A stretch of 64,000 nt of DNA from Drosophila miranda (lineage: Eukaryota > Arthropoda > Insecta > Diptera > Drosophilidae), in NCBI RefSeq assembly GCF_003369915.1, contig NC_046676.1:15296001-15360000 (forward strand), written 5' to 3'. Position numbers and translations under genes: made by a program. Below are positions 13,425 through 23,079 of the stretch, one piece after another. The notes under the pieces are model-generated. The model saw nothing but the letters and a program-made list of their open reading frames with translations. It was not told the DNA's origin and did not search any database. Numbering within the stretch: the stretch's first letter is position 1; every line of letters begins with the position of its first letter.

Positions 13425-13570
13425 TTTGCAACAGCCTGTTTCTCCACGGTTTTTAGGCACTGGGAAGGGGCACACGCCCATGCGGCACCACAACGGACCT
13501 TCTACAGGTCCAAGTGAGCTTGGGAGGGTTTCATCACTCCCCCAGGCTACCGCCTGAACCTAACCTAACC

Positions 13571-13582
13571 TATTCGGGCGAA
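13571..13582. repeat. Right target-site duplication of the LINE
   Basis: Exact 12-base copy of 9633-9644, immediately after the AACCTAACC tail of the element. Confidence 0.85.
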
Positions 13583-13914
13583 AACTCATCACGGCACAGT
13601 CACCAATCCTTAATCCCCCGCTGCAGCGGGTGGTGGATTACAAAAACAACAAATTAGTTTCCGTGAAGAACGGTTCTCGGCGGGTGGGATAGCCCACAAA
13701 TGGGCTATCATTTTCGGTGGTAAGCTGTGGAAGATTTCAAAGAATACGTAAGATGTGAGGTAAATAAATGTTCTCCTGCAGGTTCAGAGATCTGAGACAG
13801 ATCGTGAATCACAAGCTAAAGAACGATCCCCGCACATTGCTGAAGAATACCATGTTATTGGATGCCGATCCATGCCAGCGGGAGGTTCCCAGTTTTTTAG
13901 GCCGCCTCCCATGA

Positions 13915-14393
13915 GACTCTGGAGCGCTTTCGGGTTTACCACTAGTATCGGATGTGCTATTGTTGTGCCCTCCTCTTTATACCTACACTACACAACCACA
14001 AAAATACATATATGTATATGCTCTCATATTATTGGAAACATTCAGTCTTTGTCTTCACCTTCCCGTTGGACGACGAAGAATCAGCCCCACTACAAACCTC
14101 CTGTTTTATTCGATTGCCGTTCCAGTATTAATCGGCTCTTATTTTGTTATATTTTTTGATGGGTGCAAAAAACCTACAAGCATTTTTTTTCACTTATTAC
14201 ATCTCTGGTTACGTCAACGCAAAATTTTACTGATCTGATCTGAGTACTAGTCTTAAAACCAGACTACAAAATGGACGCCAATTTTTTCGGTTTTACAGCA
14301 CTAGTTATGTGGCGAAGTTTGTCAGCACTGTTAAATGCCGCTTAGCTTGATGGCTTTGTTTTGATCATTGACCATTTATATTTTGAAACAAGC
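13915..14393. other. Intergenic, upstream of zinc-finger gene
   Basis: AT-rich sequence with no supported gene. Short plus-strand ORFs here have no recognisable domain and unbiased codon use. Confidence 0.5.
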
Positions 14394-15266
14394 ATGGGCC
14401 CAATGGATACCAAGAAATACAGTGAGAAATGCTCGATTCCAGATCACGACGACTTGCTGCCCAACCGCAAGTACCACTGCAAGATGTGCCCTGGACGACA
14501 AGTATTTAAGGGGCTGCACCTGTATAATCGCCATTTGATGAAAATTCACAAGATAGAATTTGAAGAAAAGGATTGTTTTCACTGCCCGGTCAAGCAGTGT
14601 CCGAGCCATGAACATATGCCCAATAACGTCATCATGACAAAGCTCCACATGGTGCGTCGCCACTACCAGAATCATCACTTGGTGAAGAAATACAAATGCC
14701 AACAATGCAAACGAAGGTTCATTCTGAAGGAGCAGTATTTTAAACACAAATGTCGGCGTGGTCTGGAGGAAGAAACCGACTCGGAAACCGAAAACGATGA
14801 GAACCAATGTGTGGATGTGGAGAATATAGATGATACGATGAGTACAGCCGAGCAGGAAAGCATGGATAGCCAAAACGATGGAGGTAATAGTCTGGAGATT
14901 AATGACGCCATGGAGAACTACATGTTGTGCTGGGCTGACGAAAAACGATGCACAAAATGCCGTAGGAAGTACAAGCGCAAACATAGCTGCCAGGAGCATA
15001 TCTGTAATTTGTGCAGCCGTATATTCTATCGCAAGTCAGACCTGGCCGCGCATATGGGTACTTTAGCCCATTTTACAAAAGAGAAGAAAAAGGTTCTTAT
15101 GGAAGATATGGTTCTTATTGAAGATATGCAGAAATTGATTCGCAGAATAGAATCCAAAGATTTCCAGGACGAATCGTTGATAAATACGTTGGGTGCCCTT
15201 GTCCCGACGTTCCAGAAAATACAGGATTCTATTCCAAAGACATCAGCGCAAACGATCTTCAAATAA
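14394..15266 (+). CDS. C2H2 zinc-finger protein, 290 aa, single exon
   Basis: Probably a nuclear nucleic-acid-binding protein; target unknown. The start is taken at the ATG at 14394 (MGPMDTKKYSEKC); the frame is open further upstream but without an ATG. Cys/His fingers visible: YHCKMC...HLMKIH (about residues 26-51), FHCPVKQC...HMVRRH (about 61-87), YKCQQC...FKHKC (about 96-115), then after an acidic, Glu/Asp-rich linker (about 119-172) a second cluster KRCTKCRRKY...CQEHICNLCSRIF...HMGTLAH (about 181-224). A basic/amphipathic C-terminal tail follows. The paired finger groups resemble ASCIZ/ATMIN-type proteins, but I do not recognise a specific orthologue. The stop codon falls inside an AAATAAA polyadenylation-like motif. 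Its 3' end was copied to about 39521 (see findings). Convergent with MRGBP. Confidence 0.82.
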   Translation: MGPMDTKKYSEKCSIPDHDDLLPNRKYHCKMCPGRQVFKGLHLYNRHLMKIHKIEFEEKDCFHCPVKQCPSHEHMPNNVIMTKLHMVRRHYQNHHLVKKYKCQQCKRRFILKEQYFKHKCRRGLEEETDSETENDENQCVDVENIDDTMSTAEQESMDSQNDGGNSLEINDAMENYMLCWADEKRCTKCRRKYKRKHSCQEHICNLCSRIFYRKSDLAAHMGTLAHFTKEKKKVLMEDMVLIEDMQKLIRRIESKDFQDESLINTLGALVPTFQKIQDSIPKTSAQTIFK

Positions 15267-15891
15267 ATTTGTTTTTCATTTTCAATCACTGGCCCCCGCG
15301 TTTCTTTGGGATTATTGGTTATTGGTGTCGGCGTCTGCTGTGCTGAAGATCAGATCCGCCTGAGCGGCGGAAAATTTTGTTTTAGACTTCGCTGAGTAGC
15401 TGATTTTCAAAAATAAATCGGAACTCTTTGCGCAAGTGAAAACCGAACCCTGCCTGAGTATCACATTTTAGACTTACATACATTAATTATATAGTACATA
15501 AGGAGTATCTAGATGCAGATGGTTGGAATCCCAATCCCAAACACAACGAAACTCCTTATCCGGAGTGAGGAAAACTTCGCTGCTGCTGCATGACGGAATG
15601 GAAATTTGAGTCTTTTGCCACTCTTTTGACGCGCCGTCCATGTGGGGGTCCGTCCCTCAAGCGCGTCTCTTGGTAATGACCAGTTCCCTGCACTGCCTAG
15701 ATCTCGCGAGTACAATTTTTGTTGACGGCCTTTTCATGAGACGCAATGCAGATGCAATCTACTGAAGAGAAGATGTAGTACAGTACGTGTAGTATTATAC
15801 ATACTTTATAAGAACATTATTTGGTAACTTAAGCTACACGTGAACTATAGTTATTTATTGTATTTTTATTTTCGAGTCCGCGGAATGCAGT
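15267..15891. other. Intergenic between convergent zinc-finger gene and MRGBP
   Basis: 3' UTR sequence of both neighbours. It contains TTTGCGCAAGTGAAAACCGAA near 15430-15450, a close match to sequence near 39586-39606. No gene seen. Confidence 0.5.
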
Positions 15892-16551
15892 TTAAATGCG
15901 ACGACGCTTGTTGCTCTGCACTGGCGGTGGTGTTGTTGAGGGGCTAATAGATTCATTTGACATCGATCCGCGGGTACGCTTGGCTGGACGTTTGGGTAGA
16001 TCAATTGGCTTGGCCGATGACTTCTTCTCGGCGTCTTTAGAAGTGCTGTGCACCTGTGCTTTGGTTGTAGCTGGCGGAGCTGTAATCCAATTATCTTACA
16101 TCAGTAATTTATTGCGCATGCAATTTAATACTTTACCTTTGCCGTTGCTGTCTGGAGCTGGAGCAACAACAGAAGCTGGACCGTCTGTGGTTTCTTCGCT
16201 GGAGCTAACCTCCACCTTTTTTTTGGTTAGTAGCGTTCCGTACTCTTGTTCTGGCAGGCAAAACTCTCGCTCCTCGTTTGGAAAAGGCAGTGTCTCAAGA
16301 TCATCCAGCTCTTTCAGCTTATACATGGTACCCAAGTGCTTCCAAATCAGTTCACTCGGCATCTCGCGATTTAGAGATTTTGAGAGCCGCTGGGCAATGC
16401 ACGACATATAGAAATGTTTATTAATGCCAACCGGACGTAGTCCTTCCATGGCGTGGAAAAGCTGCAACTCCTCTTCCGCAGACCACTCGCGGTCGCCTGT
16501 TGCCGGTATAGCCGTCCCAGTTCCAGCCATCCCCTTATCCTTGGCCATCAT
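15892..16551 (-). CDS. MrgBP: MRG-binding protein (MRGBP/Eaf7), Tip60 complex subunit
   Basis: Subunit of the NuA4/Tip60 histone acetyltransferase complex that contacts MRG15. Coding exons 16137-16551 and 15892-16079, separated by a 57-base GT-AG intron; phases agree, giving 200 aa. The conserved Eaf7 core is at about residues 20-110: REWSAEEELQLFHAMEG, RPVGINKHFYMSCIAQRL, then WKHLGTMYKLKELDDLE. The C-terminus is Lys/Arg-rich with a nuclear-localisation-like end (NKRRRI). I chose the start MMAKDKG at 16551; a longer in-frame reading extends upstream through a splice-acceptor-like site at 16598, so a 5' UTR intron is likely. Length is close to human MRGBP (204 aa). Confidence 0.9.
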
Positions 16552-17693
16552 TTCTTTTTTGTGATTGATATTTCTCTGTTGTTTCGATGTCCGCGGCCTA
16601 GAAAATAAATAAGCTACGCCGTTCGGCAGACAGCATAATAACAAAACACCGACGACTAGGGATGGGAGTATCCCTGAGTATTTTTTCTTGTTGCCAAATC
16701 AGCTATTTTATCAGCTCTGGCTTAGTAAAGTGTTATCGTGTTAGCCAAGTATCAACTTTTTAAAGCTATTATTTTTTGAAAATTCAGCTCATTTTCATTT
16801 AATTTCTTCTACTTTCATATCGATACACGCTATCGATGGTCTATCGCCACGGACAAGTCCCTAGTTTAGTGGTTGTTTTCTGCGCGACGCATTGTTTTGC
16901 AGCCCTATGTAGCGACAAGTATATACAAAGATATATATATCGATGTATTGATTACATCCCTAGTTTTGGGTGTGTATCTGTTCATCAAAATTTGCTGCTG
17001 TCGTTCGGAAATAAAAATATATTAAACAACAAAGCTGGTAAATAAAAAGTTACGATTATAGTTGTGTGTTGTGTGTGCATTTACCTAAATTCTTTACTAC
17101 TTCTAACGCTGTCACCGTGTTCGGCAAAATCCAGCAATCATGTGGCATACATTTGTATGTGTGCATATGAATGTTCCTTTATAGCTGCAAAAAAATATAT
17201 ATACTATATGTATGCGAAATCTTTTCTGTGATTTATATGTTATCCCGTAAATAGTGCCCGCCTACACGCCTACCGCCTCTCTTCCTCCTATAATTTTAAC
17301 AAAACCTTGCTCTTGTTCTGTGCATAAGTTAAGGTTTTGGTTGCTTGCGCTGAAAAGTTAATCATATCATCGATCGATTAACTATGCCATGCCTACTCAC
17401 GTTTTCGTATGTGGCGCTGTGTCAACCCCCTAATGAAATTTCCTAATTTACATGTGTATCTTACGAGTGACTCACAAATCTATCTATCTTTGGAATGTCT
17501 GAACCGAACCTCTACCTCTACCTACTCCTACTTAACTTTCTTTCAAGCTGTCCACCTGCAGAACAGAATATTATGTGTCTAGCTTTGTGTCGCTGTCGCT
17601 TGTTTAATGTTGTACTGGTGTGGAAAACACAATTGAAACAAATGCTTAAACGATTACCATGCTGCAATGCACTTCTTTTATTATTATTTCCAG
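16552..17693. other. Divergent promoter region between MRGBP and Ggamma1
   Basis: No protein gene is supported. DRE-type elements (ATCGATA and CTATCGAT) lie at about 16818-16834 and fit a housekeeping promoter for MRGBP. The rest is AT-rich and probably contains a Ggamma1 5' UTR intron ending at a TTTCCAG acceptor at about 17693. Confidence 0.5.
16816..16835. promoter_or_regulatory. DRE-like pair (TATCGATA, CTATCGAT)
   Basis: Two TATCGAT cores within 20 bases, the recognition sequence of DREF at Drosophila housekeeping promoters, about 270 bases upstream of the MRGBP start. Confidence 0.6.
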
Positions 17694-17893
17694 CGAACAA
17701 TTAAGAATCATCCAAAACACCAAACCAAACCGACATCCCTACAGAAATAATCAGATCAGAGCTTTCGAGCTCGCTAACTTTGTCCAGACCACACAACCAC
17801 AACCAACCCAACCATCCCCACCCACCCCTGTAATTGCATATCACAGTATCACTGAGAAACTTTTCAACCATAGGCCTATCCGAGACAGCCATC

Positions 17894-18106
17894 ATGGACG
17901 TAATGTCATCATCTCTACAACAACAGCGCATTGTCGTTGACCAGCTGCGTCGCGAGGCGTCGATGGAACGGCAGACCATTTCGGAGTCGTGCGCCAAAAT
18001 GATGAAGTACATCACGGAGCACGAGCAGGAGGATTACCTTTTGACTGGATTCACCAGCCAGAAGGTAAATCCATTCCGTGAAAAGTCCTCATGCACCGTT
18101 CTTTAA
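17894..18106 (+). CDS. Ggamma1: Heterotrimeric G protein gamma subunit 1
   Basis: The 70-aa gamma subunit that pairs with G-beta in heterotrimeric signalling at the plasma membrane. The protein is a single GGL helix (LQQQRIVVDQLRREASMERQ...CAKMMKYITEHEQED) followed by NPF and a C-terminal CTVL. This CAAX box with Leu in the last position predicts geranylgeranylation. The start ATG at 17894 matches the known N-terminus MDVMSSSLQQQR. The coding sequence lies in one exon; a TTTCCAG acceptor at about 17693 suggests an upstream non-coding exon. A long AT-rich 3' UTR follows, with AATAAA near 18653. Confidence 0.95.
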   Translation: MDVMSSSLQQQRIVVDQLRREASMERQTISESCAKMMKYITEHEQEDYLLTGFTSQKVNPFREKSSCTVL

Positions 18107-20734
18107 GGAGGAGTTTGGAGTTGGCGATAGAAGGCGAACTGCGGACGGAGCAGTTGACTTCTGCATCAATGCGCAGATCGTATAGTTTATTTTTAGTTTA
18201 GCAAGATGGATTCTAAATATGTATATGTCTAATAATGACACCAGTACCAGTCAACGCCACCTGGATCAATATATCTCAATATAACTCTTTGTGCAAAAGC
18301 TATAATAACAACAAACAAATTGTCTCAAGCAATATATGCTAGAATATATAAAGATATATCAATATGTACCACTCACGTTAAAAGTTGTATTAGGTTATAC
18401 AAAGCCCACAGAAAGATTCAAAATTCATAATCGAAGCATTTGTCCCAAAGATATATCAGAGTTGTCTCTATCCGAATAGTAAAGCTGTTCAGGTACGCGA
18501 GTATCCCAACTAACAAGAAAATCAATGCGCTGACTATAGCATCTACAACAACTACTACTACAACTACCTAAACTACAAGTATAAACCGAAACTCACACAT
18601 ATTCTATATACCCTATTATCAACTATTATCGATCCGACATACAAATTTATCAATAAACGTAAACCCAACAGAAGATACATATATTTTGGCTTCTTATTTC
18701 GAGAAACATCTGTTATATTTATTGAATATTGATAAAAGACAAGACAACTTAAACAATAATGTGAAGAAAATCGGATTGAGAAACGGAGAATATCCTTCTA
18801 TTTTGAAGCAAAGTCACGAAGCTCGTTAACCACCAATTGCAATGGATGGGTAATGGAAACTACCAACAAAAACCAAATACATATACGCAAATATATTATC
18901 GAATTACTTTAAAAGCTTTAAAATGAGCAGAAATGCAAGAACCCACAAGCTAGTTGAACTTATCGCAAACTTTAGTGCGTTCATTATCAAGTTTTTCTTA
19001 GTCAAATATATTACGAACCGCTGTAGTAGCGCAGCAAGCATATAATAATACCCAAAAATTGAACAAATCCAAATATTTAACTCTTTCTCTAGCGTAGTTT
19101 ATCAATTTTGATTCACACAATATGCCAATATGAAAATATCCAATGAAAATGAAACATTTGTATTTGCATTTTAGAACAATAATTAATTTCAGTTAAACCA
19201 GGCAAAATCCGAAAATTTTCTGCATTTTTAAGCTTACCGAAAATGACAATTGACAAAAATGTGTGATTTTTTTTCCAACCCTCTGGGAAAACATCCCAAA
19301 TTTATGATACCACTATTATTTTCCTACACAATATCTCACAATTCATGGTCATGGTAATATAAAGGATTTAGAGGCAATCTATTAAAATGTAATTAGCATG
19401 AAACGCAAAGTAATAACGGAAGAAAAGTTATTTTTATACACTCTAATGTGGCAATGGGCATATTTGTATGGTATTGGAATGAACAGTAATGAGATTTCAG
19501 TTAAGGAAGGGACGCTTATCATACATACCATACCATACCATACTCGTACATGTTAAAAATGAAAAATACATTATATGTTGATTTTCATCGTGACAATCTG
19601 TCAGCCTCCGGCCAGAGAAGACATGTTGTAATGATGAAAATGATGCAAATAGATATATAATTTAATCGGTCGGTTCTTCCAGTGTTGCATTTAAATAGTT
19701 ATTAATTGGCGGTGATTTTAGTTAATAATGAAAAATCGTAGAACAAAATTAATTTAAGAATCACACATTTTTGAAGAAGCGTTTGTTTTAAGAACTTTGT
19801 CTGAGATTTTGAACCACAGTTTGCTGTCGTGAGCAAACAGCAAAATGTGGCACAAAATGAACATTCGGATGGACTTTATAAATTTTGATTTAGGGGCCTT
19901 CAGATCAAAACTGCAGTTGGTTTAGGAGCCTGCCTACACATACTTTCCGACATTTAGCAGAACAATTTTCGATTTGCCAGACAATGGAATTCAGTTATTC
20001 ATTGGTTGAGATATTCTTTCATTTGTTAGGGCCAGCCAGGGGATTTGCTGCGGCGGATGGGCGAACGAACCATCCATTGGAGCACGGATGGACTCGTTCC
20101 CGTTCGCTATGCGCAGACCCCCCGTCCAATTATTACCACTATTAATACTAAAAGGTAACCAAAAATAACCAATAACCAGCACACGCATCTTACTCAAAAT
20201 CATGTACATCGATCAGATATCACACTTTAACAAGTTTTATTCACTTCAATTGAAAAGCGACAACGAGATCGTATTTTATTCGAAAACTAATAGAAATATT
20301 TTGGGACGGCACTGTCTCCGCACTGGGAGACGTTTGCCGAGTCCACACAAATATTATTGAAATGTATCTGCAAATAAGCATTTGAAATATCTATTGTACT
20401 CAACTCAAATGAACAAAACAAATAATCGTTTGCTTATATTCCAAAAATAAAAATGCGATAACTACCTTAGATGAGTTATCCTAGCGGAGGCACCAGGTTC
20501 GGTGCGAAAACACACCCAAACATTGTTTTATTTCCTCAAAAATGAAAGACCTACCTCAGTTTTCGTAAGTTACGTTTATTAATACAAGAAACTGTGTGCA
20601 TGTAGGCATGAGTGTAAGTGAGTGTGTGAGAGATGTTAATGAAATTTATAATTTCCATAGGGCCTCTTGTGTGAAGCAATTTTTGCAGGAGCTGGAGAAA
20701 CTAGGGGTAGTATGTTAGATGTTAGGCGAGATGT
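18107..20734. other. Ggamma1 3' UTR and AT-rich intergenic region
   Basis: AT-rich sequence without clear protein genes. A 72-codon minus-strand ORF (19991-20209), with a hydrophobic start and a Pro/Gly-rich tail, is the only suggestive reading; it lies in a locally GC-richer patch (about 20040-20120). I do not recognise it and do not annotate it as a gene. Confidence 0.5.
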
Positions 20735-22612
20735 TTAGCTCTCATCATCACTGCCGGCAGCCTGACGCGGCTTGGGACCTCCGGCACGCTTGGCCATGAT
20801 AATCTGATCCACCTTCAAGATGGTTGTGGCCGCACCAACAGCGTACTTGAGACCCCAGAACTTTCCCTGATACAGGTCGAAGATCTTTGCCTTCGCCGCA
20901 TCTATTGTGCTCGCCGTCTCTGCTTCAATGTCGAAACCGATGTTCTTGCCGCTCTCGGAATTGTGAGCCAAATACAATAGGTTGACAGCTTCGGTGCCAT
21001 TGAATCCAGAGTTTTCGGCCAGGGCCTTGGGGAACACTTCGAGAGCCTGGGCAAACTTGCGCACAGAGTACTGCTCCAGACCTGGCAGAGTGTCAGCATA
21101 CGCCGACAGCTGGGTAGCCAGCTCGATTTCGGTGGCCCCGGCTCCTGGCAGATAGCGTCCATCGCGTGTCAGGCACTTGAAGCTGTTCACGGCGTCGTCC
21201 AGGGCGCGCTCGATGTCGTCCATGAAGTTGTCTGTGGCACCACGGATCACAACTGTGGCAATGCGCGAGTCTTTACCCTCGTTTCTAAAAGAACCCGATG
21301 TTATTTGGACAGTTTCACGACATTATTTAATGGCATTACTCACCTGAATGCTACGATTGTCGTGTCGCCCAACTCCTCAATGCACACCTTGTCACAGTAG
21401 CCCAACTCTTCCTGGCTAGGCGTGGTAATGCGAGGTAGAACAGTGGCGTTCACAGAACGACTCAAACGGCGCAAGTCGAACTTGGAGTTCAAACGCACAG
21501 CCATGAGGCCATATTTGTTGAGGAAATGTAAGGCCATGTCACCGACCTTACCACCGGCAACGATAACCTTTACACCGGCATCGGCAATGGCTTTGATTTG
21601 ATTCTCCAGCAGACTCTCCTCTCCAGATGAGAACTTCATGAGTTCGTCCGCCGACTTAATTAGTACTGTGCCCTTGGTCTCCGTCTGAATAATGTCGACG
21701 GGGCACGAGAATATGGCGATCTTGGCCTTTTCGGCAAAAGTGACATCGCCCTCCACGAAGCGCTTGAAGACCATACCGCGGACTACCTCCGACTTGGGCA
21801 GACCACTACCGAGGATCTTGCATATGCGAATGTTGTCCACGTTGAATGTGCCTTCATCAGGCAATATGGAGACACAGGCCTTGCTCACCAGGTCATTGAG
21901 GAAGTCCTCCTGGCCGTACTGTTTCGACATGATGGTTGTGCGAAGGACATCCTTTACCTTGTCAACATTACGATAGTCCTCAATTTTATGGCAAACCAAT
22001 TTGGGCAAAATTTCAAGAGCCTTTTCCAGTGCCTTTTCATAGCCATCGGCTATTTCGGCGGTGGTGATGCCCAAGCGCAGGAGCTCCTCGGCAGATTCGA
22101 GCAGAGCGCCGGCCAGAACCACAACGAAGTTTGTGCCATCTCCGACCTCAGCGTCCTGCATTTGACTAGCCATAACGATCAGCTTAGCGGCAGGGTGTTC
22201 AACATCCAGCTCGCGCATTATGGTTCCGGCATCGCTTGTCACAAACTGCTTCTCAATGTGGTTGATGATCATTTTGTTCATTCCATTGGGGCCGTAGGCG
22301 GAACGCATTGTCTGAGCAAACTCCTTGCAGGCACTGATGTTACGGTAGACGGCCTCCTCCAAGCCGCTATACATCTGAGGATATGAGACAAATTATGATT
22401 TCGAACATTTTTCAAGAAAATGCATGACTTTTGTCATGGCGATGACTAATCACGCGCCTCCCCGAGACGGCATGTTTTTATTTTACACAGAATATCAATG
22501 AAATCGCGTTTTATATGGGCCATTTGTTATGTATTCTTTATATTACACTTACCCGTGCGCCATCCTTTAGCATCTGCGACACTCCGGGTGCTTTTGGTAC
22601 AGATAAAGCCAT
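20735..22612 (-). CDS. CCT8: Chaperonin TRiC/CCT subunit theta (CCT8)
   Basis: Cytosolic group II chaperonin subunit that folds actin, tubulin and other clients using ATP. Exons 22553-22612, 21344-22374 and 20735-21284 join in phase to give 546 aa, the usual length. Visible hallmarks: N-terminus MALSVPKAPGVSQMLKDGAR, AYGPNGMNKM, the ATPase motif GDGTN (about residues 98-101), GGKVGDMAL in the apical domain, and RGATDNFMDDIERALDDA in the returning equatorial domain. The C-terminus GGPKPRQAAGSDDES is low-complexity, as is typical. Neighbours Ggamma1 and the WDR43 gene match the D. melanogaster order. The first exon (20 codons) is too short to appear as an ORF and was identified by its splice donor and phase. 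Confidence 0.95.
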
Positions 22613-23079
22613 TTTTGTACACAGATTTCAATACACAGTGCTAGTCGGTCGGTAAGTTCCAGCAAGAGTTTGTCTAACCTCAAATAAATTTGACGGCGCC
22701 GAATATTCTGGACCTATTGTATTGAGGTGCTAGCGATGAGACTAATAACTATTCCATCGGAATGTATCGGATCTTTTTAATGATCCGTGACTGCCACTTA
22801 TAAATATTTGTTATACATATATTTTAGTTTAAAATACCCTCTTCAGGTTCCCAAAACAGACTTAGATTATATCTAGACTATTTAAATCTAAAAACAGTTT
22901 ACTACTGGCAAAGTTGAGTATATATAGTGGTTAGTGTTTGGGAGTTTTTGCATACCCGTCTCTGGGGTATTTTTAAATAAAACATCGGTGCCATTTGGTG
23001 ACCGATATATTCAAATTTTCTATCGATAGGAATCGATAGAAGCCCCATTGCCGCAAATACGTAAATTTGTAAAATAACA
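22613..23079. promoter_or_regulatory. Shared divergent promoter of CCT8 and WDR43 homologue, with DREs
   Basis: The 467 bases between two divergent start codons. TATCGATA at about 23021-23030 and ATCGATAGA at about 23033-23041 form a DRE pair about 40-60 bases upstream of the WDR43 start, typical of housekeeping fly promoters. Confidence 0.6.

Larger units (their letters stand above)
9645..13570 (+). mobile_element. LOA-clade-like non-LTR retrotransposon (LINE), 5'-truncated and broken
   Basis: A 3.9-kb element between 12-bp duplications. It starts inside ORF1 (an ORF1 tail ends at 9995) and contains ORF2 with an apurinic-type endonuclease (LLQINLHQCK, IQEP, GCDANAHH, SDH), reverse transcriptase (SAGPDGI, FRPISL, RGTPQGGVLSP, YADDVAI), RNase H (FYTDGS, QAEV, FSDSQ, GTDAAD) and a C-terminal Cys/His knuckle (CRSC...HFFCHC). 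RNase H after RT plus the C-terminal knuckle fits the LOA clade (Bilbo, TRIM, baggins); I or R1 clades are less likely. ORF2 is broken by frameshifts near 11800-11815 and 12110-12120. An internal deletion of roughly 50 codons lies near 12210-12225, between the RT thumb and RNase H. The 3' end is short AACCTAACC repeats rather than poly(A). It cannot be autonomous. Confidence 0.88.
9366..13914 (+). pseudogene. Decayed Argonaute2-like copy, interrupted by a LINE
   Basis: Three short stretches read like consecutive pieces of Drosophila AGO2, in order. (1) 9366-9410 encodes DFGDCPFVNVDISHK, matching the NVDISHK segment that AGO2 has before its PAZ domain; the next codon is TAA. (2) About 9612-9644, continuing after the LINE at 13583-13690, encodes LFGRKLITAQSPILNPP and NNKLVSVKNGSRR, resembling AGO2's FGIRIA...RVLSPP and TMVKNGSWRM before PIWI. 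(3) 13783-13914 encodes NHKLKNDPRTLLKNTM and REVPSFLG, resembling AGO2's NHKIKDDPR...KNTM and REIPSVVG at the start of PIWI. Intervening AGO2 parts are missing, frames shift, stops occur, and the PIWI catalytic region is absent. AGO1 fits worse (it lacks NHKIKDDPR). AGO2 is on Muller D in D. melanogaster, so a Muller C copy implies a transposed duplicate. Homology is by memory, without an alignment program. Confidence 0.72.

Noticed and set aside
13552-13570. Telomere-like CCTAACC repeats
   Set aside because: Only two or three copies exactly at the LINE 3' end; they are the element's tail, not a telomeric insertion.
19991-20209. 72-codon minus ORF with hydrophobic N-terminus
   Set aside because: Looks vaguely like a secreted peptide, but there is no recognised family, clear promoter or other support; noted only as a candidate.
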